Assembly: GCA_016860685.1 (NCBI GenBank)
Contig: BOJX01000007.1
Location: 1-56,713, forward strand
Length of the DNA: 56,713 nt
Direction: 5' to 3'
From: Planctomycetota bacterium
Lineage (GTDB): Bacteria; Planctomycetota; Phycisphaerae; UBA1845
Positions 10,109 through 20,139 of the stretch are shown here, piece by piece (the first letter of the stretch is position 1; each line of letters starts with the position of its first letter). Below the pieces are notes generated by a model. That model made no database searches, had not been told where the DNA came from, and saw only the letters and a program-made list of their open reading frames with translations. The translations under genes and the position numbers were made by a program.

Positions 10109-11670
10109 TCGACTTCGCCCGGCTGACGACACCCGTCGGCGACGGCGATCTTCTCCTTGAACCGCCCCCCGCCCGCTGGCAGGAGGTGTTCGCCGCGAAC
10201 GCCGCCGCCTTCACCGGCCTACGACCGGGAAAGGGTTTTGCGGCTCTTGCCGATCGTCGGCGGCGTACACGCGCGGCGCTGGGCTACGACGATCGAACGC
10301 CGCTGATCGTCGTCGGACACCAGCCCGAGTTCATGCATGCCGGCGTATTTGTAAAGAATATCGCCTCAGCATCGTTTGCGGGCACCTGCGGCGGATCCGT
10401 GTTGAATCTGGTGGTCGACAACGACGTGCCTCGTTCGCCGAACCTGCGCGTTCCCGTCGTCAGCGGCCCCTCCGTCGGCGTCGTAGACCTTCCGGTGCTG
10501 CCCGTCCGCGCCGGCATCCCCTACGAACACCTCGGGCGCGTTACGTCGGACGCGCTGACGCGGGTCGTCGACCGGACGCGCGATTTGCTGGGCGATGCCT
10601 GGCCGTCATCCTTGATGCCCCTCTTCATGTCCGGTGCGACGAAGCACGGCGACAAGGCGGACTGGGTGGACGCAATGTCGGCAGGAAGGCGCAACGTTGA
10701 GCGAGCACTCGGGCTGAAGCTCCGTGACCTGCGCGTCCGCGACCTTCCCTGGCACGACTTCGTTGGCGAGGTGTTGCTTCGGCGCGACGAGTTCGCGGAA
10801 ATTCATAACGCCGCACTTGCTGAATACCGACGCACCCAGGGCGTGCGCGGCGGCAACCGGCCGATCCCGGACCTCACGCGCCGTGGCGATCGGATCGAAG
10901 TTCCCTTCTGGTTGACGCGACCGGATGTGCCTCGCCGACGATGCTTCGCCCGGGGACGGGAGTCCCGCATTGAACTCATCGCAGAAGATGACGTCCTCTT
11001 TGACGTACCTGTCGCGGCGCTGTCGCCTCCTTGCGACGTGCTCCAGCGGGTCTTGACTGAAACCGGGTGGGCGATCCGGCCGCGAGCCCTGACCTTGACG
11101 ATGTGGGCCCGGGTGTTTCTCGCCGATGTCTTCATTCACGGCATCGGTGGGGCGAAATACGATCGGATCACCGATCAGATCATCCAGCGATTCTTCGGCG
11201 TGGCGCCTCCCGCGTACTTCTGCGTCTCCGCGACGCTCAGACTGCCGATCCCCGATCCACCTGGCGCCCCGCCCGACCTGAATCCGCGCGTTCCGACCCT
11301 CCGCGAGCTTCGCTTCAACCCGCAGCGGCACTTCCGCCCGGATGTGCAAACCTTGCCCCACCTTCAGGCGCGCGCCGCCGCCGTCGCCGAAGCCGTCCGT
11401 CTCCGCTTCGACCGCCCGCGCGACGCCCGCGCCCGACGGGCGGCCTTCGAACGCATTCGTGGAGCGGGCGAGGCCCTTCTTGCGTTGCGCCCGGAGGTCG
11501 TCGCCGCAGCGCGGGCGGCGGAAGCGTCGAATGCCGAATCCGCCCGCACGCGGGAGATTCGCTTGAACCGGGAGTACTTCTTCGCGCTCCACCCCCGCAG
11601 TCGGATCGAGGCGCTGGCCCGACGGATTGACGCCCTTATCCGCAGCCGGGCCGACACGGGTGGCTTTTGA
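10105..11670 (+). CDS. Uncharacterised conserved-looking protein; possibly very distant BshC-like
   Basis: ATGA overlap with upstream GT gene; VVGHQPEFMHAGVFVKN...NLVVDNDVP resembles the placement of GQQ...K and ED/D motifs of BshC-type proteins. Confidence 0.65.
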   Translation: MIDFARLTTPVGDGDLLLEPPPARWQEVFAANAAAFTGLRPGKGFAALADRRRRTRAALGYDDRTPLIVVGHQPEFMHAGVFVKNIASASFAGTCGGSVLNLVVDNDVPRSPNLRVPVVSGPSVGVVDLPVLPVRAGIPYEHLGRVTSDALTRVVDRTRDLLGDAWPSSLMPLFMSGATKHGDKADWVDAMSAGRRNVERALGLKLRDLRVRDLPWHDFVGEVLLRRDEFAEIHNAALAEYRRTQGVRGGNRPIPDLTRRGDRIEVPFWLTRPDVPRRRCFARGRESRIELIAEDDVLFDVPVAALSPPCDVLQRVLTETGWAIRPRALTLTMWARVFLADVFIHGIGGAKYDRITDQIIQRFFGVAPPAYFCVSATLRLPIPDPPGAPPDLNPRVPTLRELRFNPQRHFRPDVQTLPHLQARAAAVAEAVRLRFDRPRDARARRAAFERIRGAGEALLALRPEVVAAARAAEASNAESARTREIRLNREYFFALHPRSRIEALARRIDALIRSRADTGGF

Positions 11671-11720
11671 TGCCGGCTGCAGCGGCGCTCGAAAAGAACG
11701 CGCTGCGCTCACCCCTGAAC

Positions 11721-12998
11721 TCAGACGGCGCTGTTCTCTTCCGGTTTCGGAGGCACGAACGCGCGCGCATAAGGCGAGAGTCGCGGCAGGAACCGGTACA
11801 CGACGACAAGGTACCCCGCCCCGACCGCGAGGATCAGCAGCCCGGTGAACTGCGAGATGGTCAGTCCGGCGGTGTCGCGCGGGTTGTCCGCCCGGATGAT
11901 CTCCTCCATCACGCGGGCGATCGGGTACAGGACCAGCATCCACCCGAACACGGTCCCGTGACGCCGCCGCAGATAAAAAATCGAGGACAAAACCCCCGAC
12001 AGGATCATCGCGTTGATCGCCGCATAAATCTGAACCGGATGCACCGGGACAGATCGAAGCCCCGCCGCCAAGTCCGCCAGTTCCGTCAGCGAGGTCCGCG
12101 CCGCGTCCACAGGGAATCCTTCCGCCACGGAGAACCGCTCAGGGTGCTCCCGCGAAGGCAGCATCTGCGCCCGACGAAGAACCACCGCTTCCTCGGGCGG
12201 ACGGATTTTCCTCGCCTGCGCCACGAGTTGATCCCGACGCTGCTTGAGCTTGCGGACGTCCTCCTCTCCCAGCTTGTCGTGCTCCGCGAGACGAAGCTGG
12301 GTGTCGATCGCCCGCACCTCCTGCTCGATCGCGCTCGCCGCGGCAACAGCGCTTTGCAGCTTCTCCAGCGGAACCCGCAACGCCGCCGCCGGAACCAGCG
12401 TCGCCAGCGGCTGGTCCTTCGCGGTCAGAACCAACTCCGCAGGAACCGTTACCTGCCGCTGGTTCCACTGATGCACGAACGCCGGGCTTCCGTAAGGAAA
12501 CCGCACGGCCCACGCCTCCTCGCAGGGCGCGCCGAAGCAGCAACCGTTCAGGAAGCACCCGACCCGGCCGAACGCCAGCCCCCACATCAGACCCGGCGCA
12601 AGGATGTCGAGATAAACGCGGATCGACTCCTTTTTCCACCACAGGTACGCCGTCACCGCGGGAACTGCCCCGATCACCGAGCCAAGAAACTCGAACCCGC
12701 CCTGGCTGATGTCGAGGATCGCCGTGATCTTGTTCGCCGCCCCGGCGAATTGCGACTCCCAGTAATGAATGACGTAGAACACCCGCGACCCGAGCAGCCC
12801 CGCCACCAGCCCGACGAACGAGATGTTCAGCACCAGGTCCGGATCGGCCTTGACCCGCACCGCCCGGCGCATCGCGAACCACGCCGCGGTCAGGAAGCCC
12901 AGCATGACGCAGAAGCCGTAGCTCTTGACGCTGTACTGAACGCCCGGAATCGTGAAAAGTTCTGGATGCACCGCAGCTCCGCAATCCTTGGCGCCCAT
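11721..12998 (-). CDS. lgt: Prolipoprotein diacylglyceryl transferase with long central insertion
   Basis: QGGFEFLGSVIGAV...GLAFGRVGCFLNGCCFG...VHPVQIYAA...YPIARVMEEIIRADN. Confidence 0.88.
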   Translation of the reverse strand: MGAKDCGAAVHPELFTIPGVQYSVKSYGFCVMLGFLTAAWFAMRRAVRVKADPDLVLNISFVGLVAGLLGSRVFYVIHYWESQFAGAANKITAILDISQGGFEFLGSVIGAVPAVTAYLWWKKESIRVYLDILAPGLMWGLAFGRVGCFLNGCCFGAPCEEAWAVRFPYGSPAFVHQWNQRQVTVPAELVLTAKDQPLATLVPAAALRVPLEKLQSAVAAASAIEQEVRAIDTQLRLAEHDKLGEEDVRKLKQRRDQLVAQARKIRPPEEAVVLRRAQMLPSREHPERFSVAEGFPVDAARTSLTELADLAAGLRSVPVHPVQIYAAINAMILSGVLSSIFYLRRRHGTVFGWMLVLYPIARVMEEIIRADNPRDTAGLTISQFTGLLILAVGAGYLVVVYRFLPRLSPYARAFVPPKPEENSAV

Positions 12999-13379
12999 CG
13001 CCCGTTGACGTAGAATCCAGGTGACGGCGCCGTGATCGGCCGACGCTCATGCCCGCCTTGAGGCACGAACGGCGAGGGAGTCTACTCCCGCCACTCCCGA
13101 CGGGCAAGCGTGGTCATGACGTTGCGGGCGCGCCGCCCTGCGTCGTGTCCCGACCCTCATTCGTTCTGCAAATGCCGGATGCCAACACAGCGCTGCCGTG
13201 ACGCCGCTGCTGGCACGATCCCTGACGGTGTTCCTGGTTCCACTCATGGGCACATCCCCGCCCGCCACGGACGCTCCTCGCCGCTTTCGACGCGGACTGA
13301 TACGCTTCCGGCTCACGGGCAAGTGAGGGTCCCGCCCATCGAACGAGCCTGGGATTGGTGACTTGTTCGATGTCATTCG

Positions 13380-13850
13380 TGAAAAAGCAGCATCCTCCTC
13401 CATCGTTGTCGGATGAGTTGTTCGAAATCACGGAATCCTCAATGACGACCGATGCGCAGCCGTATGCGCTTATCGCACCGCCATGTCCATTGCCGCTGTT
13501 CTCGGCGCGGCTGGCGTTGATCGTGCAATTGCGCATCGTGAGCAACGTCATGCTCACCGCGTAGATGGTGCCACCGCTCTTGGCCTGATGAGGCGACTCG
13601 CTGAGAGGTTCGAAAATGCAATCCTCGATAGTCAACGAGGAACCGCTATGGACGTAGATCGCCCCGCCATTGTTCACAGCCGTGTTCCCTTCCTTCTGAA
13701 CACGCAGCCCTCGATCACGCGCGGGTATTTCTCAAGGTCGATGGCCCCGCCACTTTCAGCACGGCAGTTCTCGAAGATACCGTTTCGGATGGTGAAGCCC
13801 TGTCCATCCTCATCAGACTGTATCGCGCCGGAGAAGGTGTCATTCTCGCA
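13380..13850 (-). pseudogene. Frame-broken remnant of a parallel beta-helix repeat protein
   Basis: Beta-helix text in two frames: GFTIRNGIFENCRAESGGAIDLEKYPRVIEGCVFRRKG | NTAVNNGGAIYVHSGSSLTIEDCIFE...GGAISAYGCASVVIEDSVISNNSSDNDGGG, shift near 13680; sequence beyond both ends is not beta-helix-like. Confidence 0.65.
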
Positions 13851-13902
13851 TGGGGGCGACCGTTGCGAAACCTCCTGTGCGTTGAGCCGCGAGGGAAGGT
13901 CT

Positions 13903-16098
13903 CTACGGGCACTCATAGGGCACGTCCGAGGTAGCACCGCATCCCCAGGTGACGGAAACAGTCCCAGCGCTTTGACCCGGACTGTGAAACCGTTCGCGCG
14001 CGGCGCCATCGGGAAGCACGATTCCATTGCGCCTCGCTCCGCCCGCCAGCTTGATCAAGTAGGTGTCGCCCGGCGCTCCGCCTTCCATCCTCACGATAAG
14101 CAAGATCGAACCGTTGCGGTCTTTGCACTTAACGCGATCGATCTGCTCGCCGCCGGTGCACGCGGGCACGACATACTCATAGGCGCCAACGTCCACAACC
14201 GGCGAACGACCCTTGCCGCGATCGCGAACCGCGTGGTCGTCAACAAAGCGATCCGCACCGTCGAGATCCGTAGTCGCACTGGAGGGAACGGCGCGGTTGT
14301 TCCCCGCATCAACGAGAGGGGACAATGCACGTGGGCGGTAGTCATTATCCTCCACGGTGGACCGGTTGTTGTCCGCCCCGTCGAGGTCGGCGAATTGGGG
14401 ATCGTTTTCCGAGTTGTGCTGACTCTGATCTGAGCAGAAGGACGAACACCCCTGGATGATGGAGTAAGCGACGGCTACGTTTTCGTCTCCGGCGATCTGT
14501 GCCAGTTCTCCATCGCCGTTGATCTTATCGCTGTTGCCCCAGAGGATGCTGTTCTCCACGTTCAGCTGGCAGGCGCCTGACGAGTGGTAGATGCCGCCGC
14601 CTTCGTAGGAGGAATGGTTATCGACCACGGTGCAGTTGATGATCGAGGCGCAGGCCTCGTTGTGCAAGGCTCCACCGGTCTCGAAAGCAGTATCGTTACC
14701 GGCGAGGAGGGAGTTTGACAGGATCAACGTGTTGCCGGAGTGAAAGATCGCGCCGCCGAAGTTGTCCGCCGAATTGTTCAGCATCACGCAGCGGTCGATG
14801 GTGCACGTGCCCCAGATCGTCACCGCGCCGCCACTCCAGCCCAGTGCAAGATTGCCGATCAGTGTGCATGATTCAATTAACGCGACGCCATAAACTTCAA
14901 TCGCCCCGCCATATCCTTCGTTACCGCCGGAGTTCTTGAAAGTGCATTGACGAACCGTTGAATCAGTGCTGTTTAGCAGCAAACCACGTGCAGATCTGAA
15001 ATTGCATCGGCTGACCTCGGCCTCCTGCGAGCGCAGCTCCACGGACCCGGTGAAGTTAATGAACGTCGTATCCCGGATGGACACGTTCCGGCCGGAGAAG
15101 CAGATTGAGCCACAGTAGTCGGCCTGGTTATGGTCGAAGTTGCAGCCCCGAATCACAAGCTGGTCCGCCTGGACCAAGACACCGGCGCTATCCGAGTAAG
15201 CGCGATTGAGGAGGAAGTCGCACTGCATTAAGTTTACGAGTGTTCCAACAACGTTTACTCCCCCTCCATATTGGGCCGCATTCCTCGAGAATTCCGTGTT
15301 CTTCAAAAAGACGGGACGATTCGTCCACCCGCCCAGCCCGCCGCCATACCATGCAAAATTGTCGGCGAAGTCGCAGTTGCGCATCGTGAGGCCGGCGTCT
15401 CGAATGAACAGGCCGCCGCCTCCGTCGTCGACAGAGTTGCCGCTGAACATGCAGTCCGTGGCCGTGAGGGCGCCTCCCTGAACGAACGCGCCTCCTCCAT
15501 CCTGTGGAAAGCCATTGTTCGTGAACTGACAGCTCTCCAGTTCAACCTCGGCGTCCAGCGAGTACATCCCCGCGCCGTAACCTTCTCCGGTCAAGCCGGA
15601 ATCGTTTCTGTCGAATACGCAACGGCTGATCTTCAGGTTGCTCTGCGCAACGTACAAACCTCCGCCGAGCGGAGCGGAGCACCGCTCGAACCGGCAATCC
15701 TCGATCGTCGGAGCACTGGATTGGCACAGCACGCCGCCCCCGTTGTCCGCCTTGCCGTTGAGAAGGGTGAATCCACGCAGCACGGCCGATGAGTCCTCAC
15801 CGTTCAGGAAGACGAAGCCGCGAGCGGTCTGCTCGCAGTCCACGATACATGCGGCGGCGCCGTTTTCGGAGCGGACGGTGATGGACTTGCCGAGGAAGCT
15901 GATGTTCTGATTGCCGGGCCCGCGATACACGCCATCGCAGACAATGATCTCGTCGCCGTCCACGGCAGCGTCGATGGCTTTCTGGATCAAGGTAAAATCA
16001 CCATGGCCGCTGGCGCACACAGTAATGATGCCGCCCGCGGCCTGCGGCGCGAATCCGGAGCAAAGAGAAAGAAACAACATCACCCACTGGATCTTCAT
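13903..16098 (-). CDS. Secreted right-handed parallel beta-helix repeat protein
   Basis: Signal peptide MKIQWVMLFLSLCSGFAPQAAGG; repeated NNxADxGGAI / IxxCxFxxN units. Confidence 0.88.
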   Translation of the reverse strand: MKIQWVMLFLSLCSGFAPQAAGGIITVCASGHGDFTLIQKAIDAAVDGDEIIVCDGVYRGPGNQNISFLGKSITVRSENGAAACIVDCEQTARGFVFLNGEDSSAVLRGFTLLNGKADNGGGVLCQSSAPTIEDCRFERCSAPLGGGLYVAQSNLKISRCVFDRNDSGLTGEGYGAGMYSLDAEVELESCQFTNNGFPQDGGGAFVQGGALTATDCMFSGNSVDDGGGGLFIRDAGLTMRNCDFADNFAWYGGGLGGWTNRPVFLKNTEFSRNAAQYGGGVNVVGTLVNLMQCDFLLNRAYSDSAGVLVQADQLVIRGCNFDHNQADYCGSICFSGRNVSIRDTTFINFTGSVELRSQEAEVSRCNFRSARGLLLNSTDSTVRQCTFKNSGGNEGYGGAIEVYGVALIESCTLIGNLALGWSGGAVTIWGTCTIDRCVMLNNSADNFGGAIFHSGNTLILSNSLLAGNDTAFETGGALHNEACASIINCTVVDNHSSYEGGGIYHSSGACQLNVENSILWGNSDKINGDGELAQIAGDENVAVAYSIIQGCSSFCSDQSQHNSENDPQFADLDGADNNRSTVEDNDYRPRALSPLVDAGNNRAVPSSATTDLDGADRFVDDHAVRDRGKGRSPVVDVGAYEYVVPACTGGEQIDRVKCKDRNGSILLIVRMEGGAPGDTYLIKLAGGARRNGIVLPDGAARERFHSPGQSAGTVSVTWGCGATSDVPYECP

Positions 16099-16599
16099 GA
16101 TGTCCTCCTGTCCCGGTTCAGCCTGAAATGGAGAACCAGCCTTCCTGAGTTACACCTGTCCGGGAGACCCTCTCCAGGATTGAATACTGTTTCCTGTCCG
16201 CCGGCTTGCGGCTGCGCCGCGAGGGGTTTATCGCTTTGACCCCAATCCCGCAGGGGATGGGAAAGATGGGCGGTGCAGGCTTCCTGTTGCCCACTCTTCG
16301 GTCCTGGCTCCCCGGGTCGGTTTCCACCATTGCCCTAGTCTCCGCCCATACCGGTCGTTATCATACCCCTTCTCGTCTACTCCGACAATCAATTTTTCTG
16401 CTCAGGCCACCGCCGTTCGAGCGGCTTACCAGGTAGCCTTCCGACACGCCCGGGCCTCATCGAGCTTGCGATCCCGCTTGGCGAAGATGGCCGGCTGAAA
16501 AAAGGCGGCGTACTCTCGGGGCTTGAACGGGTTCCGAGCCGCCGAAGACGGGCAGAGGGGTACGCCGATGGTCTGAAGGTAACGAAGCGATCGCGACGA

Positions 16600-16693
16600 T
16601 TCGAGTGCCGAACGGGACGTGCTGACCGGTATTCTGCGGGAGGGTACCCAGCGGATGCAGGCTCAGACGATCGATACCGAGGTCGATGACTGG
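16600..16693 (+). pseudogene. Possible short remnant of an IS256/Mutator-type transposase N-terminus
   Basis: RDDSSAERDVLTGILREGTQRMQAQTIDTEVDDWI resembles the LREGAQRML..AIEAEV.. N-terminal motif; no further homology readable. Confidence 0.35.
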
Positions 16694-16943
16694 ATCACAC
16701 GGCCGCGCGGATTGCGGAAACCAGGGCGAGGATCGTGCGTCCGGTGCTACGGCCCCAGGTTTTTCAACGGGCTTTACATGAATTCGTCTGACGCCTTACG
16801 CAGGGGGAGGGTTGGGACGGGCGTAGCTGCAAATTCATGTTGATCTAAATGCAGTCGACCCGGCGAATGCGGCAGAAGAGGATGGCTAGAGACCGGGCGA
16901 TGCTAACGGGGCGCGGTTGGATGGTGGCTGGCTGGGTCGTCAA

Positions 16944-17228
16944 TTACTCCGCGACGAAGAACCGGGCCGACACGCCCGACGGTCCGACGCGGGCCCGCGC
17001 CTCGCGCCCGCAGCGCGGACACCGCCCGACGTACGCCGTCCCTTCAGGATTGCGGTAGACGCGCTGGTAGACCCCGCAGCAGTTGAACCGCACCCCGATC
17101 CAGGGACGTCCGGCCGGGTCGTCCGTCGTTGCCGACGCCTTCCGCGCAAGATCCGCAGCCTGGGGATCGTCGCTCGAGGACGCGCGAAGTCGGGATACGT
17201 CAAGAATGTAATCCGGTTCCTGCGGCAT
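16944..17228 (-). CDS. Small zinc-ribbon-like hypothetical protein
   Basis: FNCCGVYQRVYRNPEGTAYVGRCPRCGREARARV, CC and CPRC cysteines. Confidence 0.65.
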   Translation of the reverse strand: MPQEPDYILDVSRLRASSSDDPQAADLARKASATTDDPAGRPWIGVRFNCCGVYQRVYRNPEGTAYVGRCPRCGREARARVGPSGVSARFFVAE

Positions 17229-17284
17229 CAGAGGGTTGATCGGCTGACCGCCGGATCTCGCATGACCGGCCTGCCGCTGCGCGT

Positions 17285-17878
17285 TTATCCGACGGCGGGA
17301 AACGCTTCGATCGCCGCCGCCAGCGTCCGGGCGTGCGTCATGACGTGCTCCAGTTCGCTGGCCAGCCCGCTTCGGCTCGTGCTGCCCGCCGGCAGCGAGG
17401 GAAGATTAACCTTGACGAAGGTCTCCGCCGCCCGCGCCGCGGCGAACGCCAGCACGCCCGCCGCGCCCAGGTCGCTGAGGAGATGCTTATTCGATCGCGG
17501 CGCCAGCTCGTGCAGCAGCGCCAGCGCCGTCGAGACCGCCGCGGCAATCTCCAGCGGAACGCTCGCCGCCGCCAGCGCCGCCGTCTCCAGCGCCACGCGA
17601 TCACCTCCGCCGTCCCGCATCCGCGACCGCGCTTCCGTCAGCGCCTGATACGCGGCGGCGTCCTCATCCGCCAGCCGCCGCAGCATCGCGCGGCAGTTCG
17701 CCAGCCCGCTGCGAACATGCTCGATCTCGGATCGCGTTGTCGCGTCAGCGTCCTTCCGGATTGAATACGCCGCGACCATCTCGCCTAAGGCGCAGGCGAT
17801 CGCCCCCGTCGCCGCCGCCGCCGCGCCTCCTCCGGGTGTCGGAGTTTTCGCCGCCAGCGCGTCAAGGAAAGCGTCCAT
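17285..17878 (-). CDS. Stand-alone cyclodeaminase/cyclohydrolase family protein (FTCD-C like)
   Basis: LDALAAKTPTPGGGAAAAATGAIACALGEMVAAYS. Confidence 0.85.
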   Translation of the reverse strand: MDAFLDALAAKTPTPGGGAAAAATGAIACALGEMVAAYSIRKDADATTRSEIEHVRSGLANCRAMLRRLADEDAAAYQALTEARSRMRDGGGDRVALETAALAAASVPLEIAAAVSTALALLHELAPRSNKHLLSDLGAAGVLAFAAARAAETFVKVNLPSLPAGSTSRSGLASELEHVMTHARTLAAAIEAFPAVG

Positions 17879-17887
17879 CCCGGTCCC

Positions 17888-19138
17888 TCAATCCTTCGGA
17901 TCGCACGTCGAGCAAGGCTCACGCCCGGCCGCGCGAGCCTCCGCGGTGCTGCTGAAGATCACGCGGTTATCCGGCTTGATGTTCGTCGCCCAGCGGCAAC
18001 CGGGAACGTGAAACTTCGTTGAATTCTTACTGCCGATGAACGACACCGCGGGCTTCGTTTCCACCGTCGCGGCCGGTTTGGCGCCCGGTTCCGGACGACC
18101 CTGCGGCCTTGACCCGGCGAGCGCCTCCGGACGTGGCACGGTCGGCGATGCCCCGGCGACGACGTTCGGCCGCTCCATCCCCTTCGACGCCGCGTACACC
18201 AGCAATCCGGCGCAGAAGCACGCCGACTCGTCCAGACGGACACGCACGATCGGCAGCGCGTCGTGATCCAGTTCCGCCAGAAACGTCTCGCGCACCGCGC
18301 AGTACGACACTCCGTCCCGGATGTCCCACCGCAACAGCAACTCCCGATCCGCCTCCACCAGCGCGTCCAGCGCCGCCGAAGCCGCCAGCATCGAAGCAAA
18401 CGACGCCTCGACCACGTCATTCACCGCCGCGCAATGCGTCCCGCTTTCCTCAAGATGCGCCGCCAGCTCGCCTCGCCACCGAAGGATCAGGCCGTCCTGC
18501 GCCCGCCCCCGAGCGTCCGCGTCCAGCCTCCGCTCATCCTCGGGCTGGTTCTCGGGCAGGGTGAGCTGGGCCGCCGTCGGTCCGCGACGATGCACCGTGG
18601 TGTTGAAAGGAAGTCCCGCGTCCACCGCGAGGTGCAGGACAACGCCGCTGAGTCGGGCGATTTCAGGCTCGTTCCGCGCGCGGATCGCCTCCACCAGCGC
18701 CTCGCACTGTTCCGCCAGCGCCCACGGCAGCGCTCCGCCTTCCCGCTTCCCCCGGTCCGAAAGCAGTTTGCCCGCCTTGGTTCGCTCCCGCGGGAAATCC
18801 AGCGCCGCCCGCAGCCGTGCCGAGGGCGACGCCGACTCCGCCGCCGCGTCAAGCATCAGGTAGTGACTGTCCGCACGCGCTAATACCGGTGACCCGGCGA
18901 AGCGCCCGCTGCCCTGCCCCGTCGCATGCGCCAGCAGCGCCTCCCGATGCGGCAGGTAGACGGAGCGGAATTCGACCGGCAGTCGGGCCAGCGCCGCGTC
19001 GATCACGACCTCGTAAACGCCCGGAGGCTCGACATCGACGGCCCGGGCGACGCTTGAAACCAGCGCCGCCGCCAGCGCCGCCCCCACCGCCTGACGACGG
19101 CGACCACGCAAGGAACCCCGTGCGGAAAGGCGATGCAC
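17888..19138 (-). CDS. Exported protein, possible phospholipase C/S1-P1 nuclease-like helical domain with Ada-like Cys/His C-terminal module
   Basis: GTG start then VHRLSARGSLRGRRRQAVGAALAAALVSSVARA signal; HLAVDAGLPFNTT; C-terminal FIGSKNSTKFHVPGCRWATNIKPDNRVIFSSTAEARAAGREPCSTCDP. Confidence 0.65.
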   Translation of the reverse strand: MHRLSARGSLRGRRRQAVGAALAAALVSSVARAVDVEPPGVYEVVIDAALARLPVEFRSVYLPHREALLAHATGQGSGRFAGSPVLARADSHYLMLDAAAESASPSARLRAALDFPRERTKAGKLLSDRGKREGGALPWALAEQCEALVEAIRARNEPEIARLSGVVLHLAVDAGLPFNTTVHRRGPTAAQLTLPENQPEDERRLDADARGRAQDGLILRWRGELAAHLEESGTHCAAVNDVVEASFASMLAASAALDALVEADRELLLRWDIRDGVSYCAVRETFLAELDHDALPIVRVRLDESACFCAGLLVYAASKGMERPNVVAGASPTVPRPEALAGSRPQGRPEPGAKPAATVETKPAVSFIGSKNSTKFHVPGCRWATNIKPDNRVIFSSTAEARAAGREPCSTCDPKD

Positions 19139-19149
19139 GTCCGATCCTC

Positions 19150-20139
19150 CTAATGCGCCCGCAGCTTCCGGACCTCCTCCGTCACCAGCGGAACCAGCGT
19201 GAACAAATCCGCGACGCAGCCGTACGTCGCCACCTTGAAGATCGGCGCTTCCTTCTTTGTGTTGATCGCGACGATCACCTTGCTGCCGCGCATGCCCGCC
19301 AGGTGCTGGATCGCACCGTCGATCCCGCAGGCGAAGTAAAGCTTCGGCGTCACGACTTTCCCAGTCAGTCCCACCTGCCGCGAATGCGGCTGGTACCCCG
19401 CGTCGCACGCGGCGCGCGACGCCCCGACCGCCCCCTCCAACGCCTGCGCGAGGGGGAAGATGACCTTCTGAAAATTCTCCTCGCTCTTCAGCGATCGCCC
19501 GCCGGAGACCACCACGTCCGCCTCCGTGACGTCCTTGATCCCCGAACTCGTCGCGGTCACCGCCTTCACCGTCAGCCGTCGATCCGCATCCGACGGCGCA
19601 TACACCAACTTCTGGACAGCCGCGCTGCCCCCACCCGCCGCAGGCGCCGCGTAAACGTTCGACCGGATCGTCAGCACGCGCAGACGCGACCCGGACAAGA
19701 CAAAGGTCGCCTGCAGCTTCCCCGCATACATCGACTTCGACGCTGCCACATCCTCGCCGCGCGCCGACACCTCGGTGCAGTCGATCGCCAGCGCCCCGCG
19801 CTTCCGCGCAGCCGTCCGCGCGGCCCAGTCCCGACCCATGAAAGTCGTCGGGAAAAGCACGATCCCCGCCGACGCCGCCTCGACCGCCGACGTCACCGCT
19901 GACGTGTACGCGCTCGCCCGGTAGTGCTTCAGCTCCGCGTGCTCCACCACGTACACCGTCGCCGCCCCGTGCGCCCCGATCGTGTCCGCCAGACCGGACA
20001 CGCCTTCCCCCACGACGCAGGCGACGACCTGTCCCCCGGTCGCAGACGCCAGCGCCCGCGCCGGCGTGAAAAGCTGATACGACGCGGGTAGCACCTTCCC
20101 TTCACGCTGCTCAACCACGACCAGAATGTTCTTGCTCAT
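19150..20139 (-). CDS. etfA: Electron transfer flavoprotein alpha subunit
   Basis: C-terminal LYFACGIDGAIQHLAGMRGSKVIVAINTKKEAPIFKVATYGCVADLFTLVP. Confidence 0.93.
   Translation of the reverse strand: MSKNILVVVEQREGKVLPASYQLFTPARALASATGGQVVACVVGEGVSGLADTIGAHGAATVYVVEHAELKHYRASAYTSAVTSAVEAASAGIVLFPTTFMGRDWAARTAARKRGALAIDCTEVSARGEDVAASKSMYAGKLQATFVLSGSRLRVLTIRSNVYAAPAAGGGSAAVQKLVYAPSDADRRLTVKAVTATSSGIKDVTEADVVVSGGRSLKSEENFQKVIFPLAQALEGAVGASRAACDAGYQPHSRQVGLTGKVVTPKLYFACGIDGAIQHLAGMRGSKVIVAINTKKEAPIFKVATYGCVADLFTLVPLVTEEVRKLRAH

Noticed and set aside
13114-13677. Intact 187-aa CDS as given in the ORF track
   Set aside because: Only its first half is beta-helix-like and it begins mid-repeat; interpreted as part of a broken gene.
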